From Phycisphaerales bacterium (GTDB lineage Bacteria; Planctomycetota; Phycisphaerae; Phycisphaerales; UBA1924): 9,152 nt of DNA. Numbering within the stretch: the first letter of the stretch is position 1; each line of letters opens with the position of its first letter. Where the stretch lies: assembly GCA_019747615.1 (NCBI GenBank), contig JAIEQQ010000057.1:1-9152 (forward strand). Reading direction: 5' to 3'. Position numbers and translations under genes: made by a program. The notes beneath the pieces were generated by a model. That model had not been told where the DNA came from. It saw nothing but the letters and a program-made list of their open reading frames with translations, and did no database searches. Shown piece by piece: positions 1 to 5,930 of the stretch.

Positions 1-27
1 CGATCCACGCCGCGTCAAGGGCGCCGC

Positions 28-624
28 TCACTCCTTCATCGCGCCCGCGCTTGCCGGACCGGCATACCACACAAGGTCACACTCCAGGCTCGTCATCGCA
101 CCCCGGCCCGACGCCGCCTTTTCCGCACCGAGCGTCAGCCCCACCACCGCCACGTCCGGAAACCGCTCGTGCATCGCGCCGATGAACCCGGTCACCCCCG
201 ACCACTCGCCGCGCCCCTCCAGCTTGATCGGCATCGCGAAGAACCTCGCGCCCGACTGGACCGCAAACGGCTGAATCCTCGCCAATGACACGCCCTTGGT
301 CGCTGCAAGATCGGCGAGCGCCGCCAGCCGCGTGTTCGCCTTGCTGATCGGGTCCAGCGTCACGCGAAGTCTCGACACCTCCTCCTCCGCCGTCTGGAGA
401 CTCTTCCGCGCCCGCTCGGCCTCATCGGTCAGCTTCGAGAGCGCCGCCTCCGCGTGCGCCACCGACGCCTCCACCTCGCGTGCCTCCTCGATCGCGTCGT
501 TGTACGGGCGCACGCTGACGAGATAGACCGCGGCGCTCACCAGCGCGATCGCCGCCAGCGCCGCGCCATCAACCACCATCGTGTGACGACTCGGCAACAC
601 CATTCGAAACACACCAGCACTCAC
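28..624 (-). CDS. pilO: PilO-like inner-membrane alignment protein
   Basis: PilO (GspM-like) proteins pair with PilN in the inner membrane and form the periplasmic part of the alignment complex of type IV pili and type II secretion systems. The 198-residue product has a short cytoplasmic N-terminus, one membrane segment at about residues 17-37, a charged heptad-like helix at about 41-105 (coiled coil), and a C-terminal alpha/beta part at about 110-190 that would match the ferredoxin-like PilO fold. That layout and the position directly after pilN are the main evidence; sequence identity to known PilO is weak by eye. I chose the GTG at 624 because it overlaps the pilN stop as GTGA and has GGGAGG six bases upstream. 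Longer (657) and shorter (ATG at 603) starts in the same frame lack this support. The TGA at 30-28 follows an AAGGAG, so a further gene may follow to the left. Confidence 0.78.
   Translation of the reverse strand: MSAGVFRMVLPSRHTMVVDGAALAAIALVSAAVYLVSVRPYNDAIEEAREVEASVAHAEAALSKLTDEAERARKSLQTAEEEVSRLRVTLDPISKANTRLAALADLAATKGVSLARIQPFAVQSGARFFAMPIKLEGRGEWSGVTGFIGAMHERFPDVAVVGLTLGAEKAASGRGAMTSLECDLVWYAGPASAGAMKE
31..36 (-). promoter_or_regulatory. Possible ribosome binding site for a gene beyond the left edge
   Basis: AAGGAG forms the last two codons of pilO before its TGA. By analogy with the other junctions it may serve a following gene. A GTGA overlap start exists at 31-29, but the AAGGAG touches it and cannot serve it well; TTG at 18-16 lies twelve bases away. 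Too little sequence remains to choose, so no coding region is called in bases 1-27. Confidence 0.3.
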
Positions 625-1292
625 TGGGCACCTCCCGCAGATTCCGTCAGGCGACACTCCAGCGAGAACCCGACGATCTCGCCCACCGGCGGCTTGCCAC
701 CATCACTCGGCCCCGGCTTCGACCTCGACTCGATCAACCGCACCGACGCGAAGATCCGAGTCCCCTCAAGCCGCAGCACAAAGTCGGTGACGGCCTGCTG
801 CGTGCGAGCATCGCCGCTGATCAGCATCGAGTAGCCCGCCGGATTCGTCGACCCTGCGCCGCTCGTCGGTTTCGTCACCGGCTCGGCGGCCCGACCCGCC
901 GCTCGCGCCGTCGGCTCCGCCTTGGGCATGATCGGCTCGATCTTCAGCGTCGCCAGCACAACATCGGGGCCCTTCAACGTCGCCAGCGCCTCCAGCAGCA
1001 GCGTCCAGTTTGGATGCACCGAAACCTCTCGCGCCGCCGCGACCTTGCGCGTCGCGACGCCCAGCGCCTCGCGCGCCGTGCGCAGCGCGGCTTCCCGCTT
1101 CTGCGTGAGATCGTTCAGCTCCGCCAGCCGGTCGCGGGTATCCACACCGACGCGGCCGGCGCTCCACGCCAGCGCCCCGGTGCTCAGCGCGATCACGCTG
1201 TACACAACCGTAATGCCCGCCCACACGCGCGTGCGATCGGCGCGCCGTCGCGCCATCACCAGCTCCGGCGGTACAAGGTTCACGCTTCTCAC
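621..1292 (-). CDS. pilN: PilN-like inner-membrane alignment protein
   Basis: PilN joins cytoplasmic PilM to periplasmic PilO; its N-terminal tail inserts in a groove of PilM. The 223-residue product starts with SVNLVPPEL (residues 3-11), matching the INLLP-type tail typical of PilN, followed by a basic patch (RRRADR, 15-20), one membrane helix at about 24-46, a coiled coil at about 50-90, and a C-terminal globular part (about 95-215). An Ala/Pro/Thr-rich stretch at about 122-152 interrupts the globular part and looks like a flexible insertion. The GTG start at 1292 overlaps the pilM stop as GTGA and has AAGGAGG four bases upstream, so translational coupling is likely. Alternative: a GspL C-terminal-type protein, which is the type II secretion counterpart. 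Family call is firm on motif plus order; the exact system is not. Confidence 0.87.
   Translation of the reverse strand: MRSVNLVPPELVMARRRADRTRVWAGITVVYSVIALSTGALAWSAGRVGVDTRDRLAELNDLTQKREAALRTAREALGVATRKVAAAREVSVHPNWTLLLEALATLKGPDVVLATLKIEPIMPKAEPTARAAGRAAEPVTKPTSGAGSTNPAGYSMLISGDARTQQAVTDFVLRLEGTRIFASVRLIESRSKPGPSDGGKPPVGEIVGFSLECRLTESAGGAQ
631..636 (-). promoter_or_regulatory. Ribosome binding site deciding the pilO start
   Basis: GGGAGG on the minus strand, six bases before the GTG at 624, encoded in the last codons of pilN. It fixes pilO at 198 residues with a GTGA overlap, like the other junctions. Confidence 0.72.
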
Positions 1293-2386
1293 GCCGCCTC
1301 CTTCGCGCCCGCTGCTGCGCCCGGCTCACCAACCAACGCCGCGCCGCTGTCGCTCAACGCCAGGCCCATCGCGCACGCCAGCTCGGGCCGCACCGCGCGA
1401 TCAGCCCCTTCGGCCATCCTCGCCCCCACCACCCGAGTCTCCAGCGCCAGCCCCTCGCTCACCGCCCCGGCGATGGGGCGCACCCCCGCCAGCTCGCCGG
1501 TCAGCAGCACGCGCCGCAGCGCCGACTGCGGGATCATCTGCGCGACATACGCGATCGACAGCCGCACCTGTTGCAGCAGCTCCGTCGCGTGCCGCGAGAT
1601 CGCAAGCTCTACCTGCGAGGCCAAGTCGTGCAAGCCTTCTTCAAGCGCCGCTCCGTCGGCCCTCGCGCCGCGCAGCACATCCAGCGCCAGCTGGCGATCG
1701 GTGATGCCCGCTCGCTCGATCAACGCGATCGCGCCGCGAAGCTGCGGGCTCTCCAGCCGCCGCTCGTAGACCAGCTCACCGCCGAACACCACCGCCACCG
1801 AATGCCCGCAGCGCTCCAGTTGCAGGATCGGGGTCAGCGCATCGGCGTCGTCCATGTCCGCACCGCACGCCCTCGCCACCGCGAGCGAACGAAGATCAAT
1901 CGCGTCGACGATCAACCCCTCGCCCTGCATGGCGTTCACCAGGTCGCTGCCGTCCTGCTTCGGCAGCGCCGCCACCAGCCACCGCACACCCTCGCCGGCG
2001 CGCGTCTGCAGCGGCAGCTCCCACGCCGCGACCTGCAACGACGACGCTTCAACTCTGTGCGTGCGGGCCAGTTCGCTCGCGGCCAGCATCTCGATCGGTG
2101 CGCCCGATGATCGCGCCGGCAGCTCCATGATGCTCGTCAGCAGCCGCTCCTCCGGCGCGCTGATCACCACGCGCCGCGTGCCCATGTCCTGCCGCCGGAT
2201 GAGCCCCGCCACCAGCGCCGCCGCCTCCGCAAGATCCTGCGATGTTCGCTGCGCCATGGCGTAAGACACCACCCGCCCCACGGCGCCCGACGCCCGAGCG
2301 CCGCTGGCACGCTCTGCACGCACGCACGTCACCATCGACGCCGTCAGATCAACACCCACCGGAGTTCGCGTCGCGTAGAGCTTCAT
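1289..2386 (-). CDS. pilM: PilM-like cytoplasmic actin-fold protein
   Basis: PilM is a cytoplasmic protein with an actin/FtsA-like fold that binds the PilN tail and connects the motor to the periplasmic complex. The 365-residue product has the expected layout: a beta-strand start at residues 9-24 (VGVDLTASM), a VVISAPEE strand with LP ending at 73-90, a second strand pair at about 186-209 ending in YERR, a helical part at about 250-290, a strand and turn at 292-312 (RVLLTGELAGVRPI), and ELACAMGLAL near the end (335-344). The nucleotide-contact signatures look degraded: the usual DIG of the first phosphate loop is DLT (13-15), the second DIG aligns with QLE (189-191), and the glycine-rich adenosine motif reads TGELAG. 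ATP binding is therefore doubtful. The ATG overlaps the pilC stop as ATGA. The last ~20 residues are Ala/Gly-rich, and the AAGGAGG for pilN lies inside codons 362-364. Confidence 0.86.
   Translation of the reverse strand: MKLYATRTPVGVDLTASMVTCVRAERASGARASGAVGRVVSYAMAQRTSQDLAEAAALVAGLIRRQDMGTRRVVISAPEERLLTSIMELPARSSGAPIEMLAASELARTHRVEASSLQVAAWELPLQTRAGEGVRWLVAALPKQDGSDLVNAMQGEGLIVDAIDLRSLAVARACGADMDDADALTPILQLERCGHSVAVVFGGELVYERRLESPQLRGAIALIERAGITDRQLALDVLRGARADGAALEEGLHDLASQVELAISRHATELLQQVRLSIAYVAQMIPQSALRRVLLTGELAGVRPIAGAVSEGLALETRVVGARMAEGADRAVRPELACAMGLALSDSGAALVGEPGAAAGAKEAA
1297..1303 (-). promoter_or_regulatory. Ribosome binding site of pilN inside pilM
   Basis: AAGGAGG on the minus strand, four bases before the GTG at 1292, encoded in the final Lys-Glu-Ala codons of pilM. 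Spacing is on the short side. Confidence 0.7.
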
Positions 2387-3657
2387 TGCCCACCCCCCAC
2401 ACCCCCCGCGTTCGGCCCCGGCCCGCCGCCACCGGCCGCCGTCAGGTCAAACAGCGGCAGGAACATCGCGATCGCCACGGCGCCGATCAGCACGCCCAGG
2501 ATCACCAGGATCAGCGGCTCCAGCAGCGTCGTCAGCGACTTGATGATCAGCTCGTTGTCCTCGTCCATGAACTTGCCCACCTGCGTGAGCACCGGTCCGA
2601 TCTGCCCCGAACGCTCGCCCGACGCCACCGCCTCGACAATCGCTGGCGGAATCAGGGGCGAGCCGGCCAGCGTCGCTGAGAAGTTCTCGCCTCGCGTGAT
2701 GCGTTCCTCCGCCTCTTCAAGAATCTTCGCATACGCCTCCAGCGTCGTCGCCTGCCGCGTGAGCTTCAGCGCATCCAGCAGCCCGACCTTCGCCTCCAGC
2801 AATGCCCCAAGCACGCGAGCGATCCGCGCCGTCGCCAGCGATCGCACGATCATCCCCACCCGAGGTGTCGCCATCAGCACGCGCTGCACGGTCCCGCGCC
2901 CGCCATCAGATCTCGTAAACATCACCAGCCCGACCACCCCGCCAACAACCGTCGGCACCACCGCCCACCACCAATCACGCCCGAACGTGCTCACATCAAT
3001 CAGCAACTGCGTGCTCGGCGGCAGCGCCGCGCCCAGTGACTTGAACAACTCCTCAAACCTGGGCAACACAAACAGCACCAGCCCCACCAGCACCAGCGAC
3101 GAGATCGAGATCAGCGCCACCGGATACACCAGCGCCCCCACCACCGAGCGCCGCATGTGCAACTGCTGCCTCGTCAGCTCCGCCAGATTCCGCAGCATCA
3201 CATCCAGGCTGCCGCCCGACTCGCCCGCCTGCACCAGTGCGCGGCACACCGCGTTGAACTGCCTCGGGAACTGCTCCATCGCCTCCGACAGCGACACACC
3301 CTCCTCAACACGCCGACGCAGCGCCGTCAGCGTCGTCTGCCAAGCGCCCGGCGGCGTCTGCCGCTCAATCGCCTGAATCGCCTGCACAAGCGGCGTCTTG
3401 GCCGAGATCAGCACGCTGAGCTGGCGCGAGAACGCCGCCAGCTCGCTCAACGAACCCCCACCACCGCCAGCCCCGGCGCGCCCCAGCACACGACGCACGC
3501 CTTCGCCCGCGTTGCCGCCGCTTGCGCTCTCGCGCAGCGAGGTCACCAGCACGCCCTGCCGCCGCAACGCTTCGGTCGCCTCGGCGCTGCCCGCCGATTC
3601 GATCGCGCCCTGCACCGCCCGACCGCTCATATCAAATCCGGAGTACGCAAGCTTCAC
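2383..3657 (-). CDS. pilC: PilC/GspF-family inner-membrane platform protein
   Basis: This polytopic protein is the inner-membrane platform on which the assembly ATPase acts to add pilin or pseudopilin subunits. The 424-residue product has the family N-terminus (YSGFDMSGRAVQG, then LRRQGVLV at 31-38) and two repeated T2SSF domains at about 73-200 and 275-403. Each repeat carries the conserved glycine motif (AGESGGSLD at 144-152 and SGERSGQIG at 346-354). Three membrane segments are visible at about 171-198, 229-249 and 378-402, as usual for the family. A Gly-rich linker (61-69) and a Gly-rich tail (409-424) are additions; the tail is encoded by the G-runs just before pilM. The GTG start at 3657 overlaps the pilB stop as GTGA and has GGGAGGG seven bases upstream. 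The call as F-family is near certain; pilus versus secretion use cannot be read from it. Confidence 0.97.
   Translation of the reverse strand: MKLAYSGFDMSGRAVQGAIESAGSAEATEALRRQGVLVTSLRESASGGNAGEGVRRVLGRAGAGGGGGSLSELAAFSRQLSVLISAKTPLVQAIQAIERQTPPGAWQTTLTALRRRVEEGVSLSEAMEQFPRQFNAVCRALVQAGESGGSLDVMLRNLAELTRQQLHMRRSVVGALVYPVALISISSLVLVGLVLFVLPRFEELFKSLGAALPPSTQLLIDVSTFGRDWWWAVVPTVVGGVVGLVMFTRSDGGRGTVQRVLMATPRVGMIVRSLATARIARVLGALLEAKVGLLDALKLTRQATTLEAYAKILEEAEERITRGENFSATLAGSPLIPPAIVEAVASGERSGQIGPVLTQVGKFMDEDNELIIKSLTTLLEPLILVILGVLIGAVAIAMFLPLFDLTAAGGGGPGPNAGGVGGGQ
2389..2424 (-). other. G-quadruplex-type sequence at the pilC/pilM junction
   Basis: On the minus (coding) strand there are five G-runs of 3, 4, 6, 6 and 3 bases (plus-strand C-runs at 2422-2424, 2416-2419, 2402-2407, 2393-2398 and 2389-2391), separated by loops of 2, 8, 3 and 1 bases. 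The last run ends two bases before the pilM ATG. The runs encode the Gly-rich tail of PilC and occupy the place where the Shine-Dalgarno sequence of pilM should be. Folding in the mRNA would cover the start site; this is inferred from the pattern only. Confidence 0.5.
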
Positions 3658-5483
3658 GCCGCGGCCCTCCCTTCAGGTCTGGCCACGCCGCCGGTCACAG
3701 CCGAAGCCGGTACCTGCTCGGTCACGCCACCCGCCGCCGCCGCCACACCCTTCTTGGCATCGGCGCTCATGTCCGCCGGATCCTCCTCTGCGGTGACTCG
3801 CAGGATCTCTTCCAGCGACGTCTTGCCATCCAGCGCCAGATGCACGCCCTCCTCGCGCAATGTGAGCATGCCCTGCTGTCGCACCTTGGCGCGCAGCTCG
3901 TGCGTCGGCGCTCCGAGATGGATCAACCGGCGCAGCTCCGGCGTTACCTCCAGCACCTCATACACGCCCAGCCGCCCGCGGAAGCCCGAGTCGTGGCACT
4001 GCTTGCACCCGGCCCCTCGCCGGAACGGCCGGCCCGCGTGAACCTCCAGCCCGGCCTCGACCAGCAGCGCCTCCGGCGGGTACGCCCGCGTCGCGCACGC
4101 CGGGCAGATCGTGCGCGCCAGTCGCTGCGCCACCACGCCGTTGAGCGCCGTCGCGATCAAGTAATGCTCGATGCCCATGTCCGACAATCGCGCCACCGCG
4201 CCCGGCGCGTCATTGGTGTGCAACGTCGCCAGCACCAGATGCCCCGTGAGCGCCGCCTGCATCGCCACGCGCGCCGTCTCCTGATCGCGGATCTCGCCGA
4301 CCATGATCACGTCCGGGTCTTGCCGCAGGATCGATCGCAGCGCCCTCGCGAAGCTCAGGCCGATCGGCTCGTTCACCTGGATCTGGTTGATCAGGTCGAG
4401 CTGGTACTCAACCGGATCCTCGACCGTCAGGATGTTCGTCTCCGGCGAGCGCAGCAGATCCAGCGCCGAGTACAGCGTCGTTGTCTTGCCGCTGCCCGTC
4501 GGCCCGGTCACCAGCACCTGCCCGTGCGGCTTCTTCAGCACACGCGTGAACGTCTCAAGCCCCTGCGGTCGCAACCCAAGGTCCGAAAGCCTGATCCGCA
4601 GGTTGGACTTGTCCAGGATTCGCACCACGATCTTCTCGCCCAGCAGCGTCGGCATGCTCGACACGCGCAGGTCGATCTCGCGCCCCTCGGCCACGATCCG
4701 CACGCGCCCCTCCTGCGGCAGCCGCTTCTCAGAGATATCCATCTTCCCGATGACCTTGATCCTGCTCACGATCGACGCGTGCATCCCCGCCGGCGGCTTC
4801 ATCAGATCGCGCAGCGAGCCATCCATGCGATAGCGGATCCGCGTGCCGCGCTTGTCCGGCTCGATGTGAATGTCGCTGGCCTTGTCGCGCACCGCCGAGA
4901 GCAGCGCGACGTTCACCAGGTTGATGATCGGCGAGCCGGCCACGAGCTTGTCCAGGTCCGTCGATGGCCCCTCGTCCACCATCTCTCGCTCGATGACCTC
5001 GACATCCTGCTCGGCAAGCTGCGTGAGGAACGCGTCAACATCCACATCACCCGAGGCGTACTTCTTGATGTACTCGACGATGTTGCTCTCGATCGCCAGC
5101 ACCGGGCGGATCTCGCAGCCGGTGATCTGCCGCAGGCGATCGATCGCTGGCAGGCTCTGCGGCTCGCTCATGGCCACCGTCAGCACGCCGCGGACTTTGA
5201 ACATCGGCAGCGCGCACAGCCGCTCGGCCTCCTCGGGCCCGATGAGCTTGAGCAACTGCGGATCGATCAGGCCGTGCCGCAGGTGGCACCCCGGCACGCC
5301 GAGGCAGCGCGCCAGCGTGTGAACGAGCGCCGAGGCCGTGAGAACGCCCTGCTCGATGAGCAGCTCGCCGAGCTTTCGCGACGAGCGGCGCTGCTCGCCC
5401 AGCGCGCTGGTCAGTTGCTCGGGCGTGATCACGCCCTGCTTCACCAGCTCATCGCCCAACTTGGGTTTCGCGCCGCCGATCAC
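3654..5483 (-). CDS. pilB: PilB/GspE-family assembly ATPase with MshEN-like N-terminus
   Basis: This is the hexameric cytoplasmic ATPase that powers pilus extension or pseudopilus growth. The 609-residue product shows the full motor: Walker A GPTGSGKT (327-334), Asp box around E355-D356 (LTVEDPVEY), Walker B ending VGEIRD (395-400, E397), and His box from TGHLVLATLHTND (413-425). A zinc-type tetracysteine is formed by C460/C463 and C493/C496. Residues 8-31 form a MshEN-type repeat (KLGDELVKQG ... AL..Q) and 37-60 a second, weaker one, so the N-terminus may bind cyclic di-GMP. Residues 568-609 are an Ala/Gly/Val-rich tail past the usual family end. The GTG start at 5483 overlaps the STAS stop as GTGA with GAGGAG six bases upstream. 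The tetracysteine and intact motor favour extension (PilB/MshE/GspE) over the retraction ATPase PilT. Symbol pilB is used because pilM-N-O follow. Confidence 0.97.
   Translation of the reverse strand: MIGGAKPKLGDELVKQGVITPEQLTSALGEQRRSSRKLGELLIEQGVLTASALVHTLARCLGVPGCHLRHGLIDPQLLKLIGPEEAERLCALPMFKVRGVLTVAMSEPQSLPAIDRLRQITGCEIRPVLAIESNIVEYIKKYASGDVDVDAFLTQLAEQDVEVIEREMVDEGPSTDLDKLVAGSPIINLVNVALLSAVRDKASDIHIEPDKRGTRIRYRMDGSLRDLMKPPAGMHASIVSRIKVIGKMDISEKRLPQEGRVRIVAEGREIDLRVSSMPTLLGEKIVVRILDKSNLRIRLSDLGLRPQGLETFTRVLKKPHGQVLVTGPTGSGKTTTLYSALDLLRSPETNILTVEDPVEYQLDLINQIQVNEPIGLSFARALRSILRQDPDVIMVGEIRDQETARVAMQAALTGHLVLATLHTNDAPGAVARLSDMGIEHYLIATALNGVVAQRLARTICPACATRAYPPEALLVEAGLEVHAGRPFRRGAGCKQCHDSGFRGRLGVYEVLEVTPELRRLIHLGAPTHELRAKVRQQGMLTLREEGVHLALDGKTSLEEILRVTAEEDPADMSADAKKGVAAAAGGVTEQVPASAVTGGVARPEGRAAA
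3665..3671 (-). promoter_or_regulatory. Ribosome binding site of pilC inside pilB
   Basis: GGGAGGG on the minus strand, seven bases before the GTG at 3657, encoded in the Glu-Gly-Arg codons of the pilB tail. It supports the GTGA overlap start. Confidence 0.75.
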
Positions 5484-5815
5484 AGGAAGCTCCTCACCGC
5501 GCTGTTCACATCAACGAAGTGCTCCAGCATCGGGTACACCTCGGTCAGTTGCAGCACCTCGCGCAGCGTCTCGCCCGAGGCGCACACCTTCAGCGCGCCG
5601 CCGCTGGACGCCAGCCGCTCGGTCACATCCAGAATCGCCTCCAGCCCGCGGCTGTCCACATACGCAATCCCCGTCGCATCCACCACAAAGCGCCCGCGCG
5701 ACCGCCCCATCACCTCGATCGCCGCAGTGCGAAACGCGTCCGCATCAACACCCACCAGCGGCCCCTGCGGGCTCAGCACCGTGACGGCTCCGTGTTGTTG
5801 TTCCGTGATCTGCAT
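5480..5815 (-). CDS. Single-domain STAS protein (anti-sigma factor antagonist type)
   Basis: The 111-residue product is one STAS domain, the fold of SpoIIAA-type anti-sigma factor antagonists and related signalling proteins. Visible signs are the opening strand MQITEQQHGAVTVLSPQGPL, the strand FVVDATGIAYVDSRGLEAIL (43-62), and the closing strand GALKVCASG followed by helices. In VDSRGL, the Ser right after Asp (S55) matches the phosphorylated Ser58 of Bacillus subtilis SpoIIAA, so the phospho-switch residue is kept; Arg56 replaces the second Ser. I chose the ATG at 5815, which has GAGG ten bases upstream; an in-frame TTG at 5824 sits one base from that GAGG and is unlikely. The stop overlaps the pilB start as GTGA. 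No RsbW/SpoIIAB-type kinase or sigma factor is in the window, so its partner is unknown; its placement suggests it acts on the motor or its expression. Confidence 0.94.
   Translation of the reverse strand: MQITEQQHGAVTVLSPQGPLVGVDADAFRTAAIEVMGRSRGRFVVDATGIAYVDSRGLEAILDVTERLASSGGALKVCASGETLREVLQLTEVYPMLEHFVDVNSAVRSFL
5490..5495 (-). promoter_or_regulatory. Ribosome binding site of pilB inside the STAS gene
   Basis: GAGGAG on the minus strand, six bases before the GTG at 5483, inside the last codons of the STAS gene. It supports the GTGA overlap start. Confidence 0.75.
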
Positions 5816-5825
5816 GATGAACAAA

Positions 5826-5829
5826 CCTC
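5826..5829 (-). promoter_or_regulatory. Ribosome binding site of the STAS gene
   Basis: GAGG on the minus strand, ten bases before the ATG at 5815. It is only one base from the alternative TTG at 5824, so it decides for the ATG. Short and slightly far, hence weaker than the sites inside the operon. Confidence 0.5.
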
Positions 5830-5873
5830 AAAGCTCAAACGCTTGAATCGGACGACAACCCTCACATCCGATG

Positions 5874-5904
5874 TCCCACGTCCCTCGATCCCTTGATCCC
5901 TCTT
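5874..5904. repeat. Short degenerate 8-base tandem repeat between kinase and STAS genes
   Basis: On the plus strand the units read TCCCACG, TCCCTCGA, TCCCTTGA and TCCCTCTT, that is, CCC runs every 7-8 bases. They sit in the 115-base spacer 5816-5930, which otherwise shows no clear promoter or terminator. Such short arrays can arise by slippage; no function is visible. Confidence 0.45.
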
Positions 5905-5930
5905 TCCTCACGCCTCGCGACTCTCCTCCC

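Noticed and set aside
28..657. Longer pilO starting at 657
   Set aside because: It would overlap pilN by 37 bases and has no fitting ribosome site; GTG at 624 has GGGAGG at six bases and a GTGA overlap.
922..2264. Several plus-strand open frames opposite pilN and pilM
   Set aside because: They are low-complexity Ser/Ala/Arg/Pro translations with no domain, and overlap one another and the supported minus-strand genes.
3522..5846. Very long plus-strand open frame (774 codons) opposite pilC and pilB
   Set aside because: It is rich in Arg, His, Gln and Leu without any domain, and lies exactly opposite genes with complete catalytic motifs. High GC removes stops from the antisense frame.
5816..5930. 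Intrinsic terminator after the kinase gene
   Set aside because: No stable hairpin followed by a T-run on the minus strand; the palindrome at 5864-5874 has a one-base centre and cannot fold as a hairpin.
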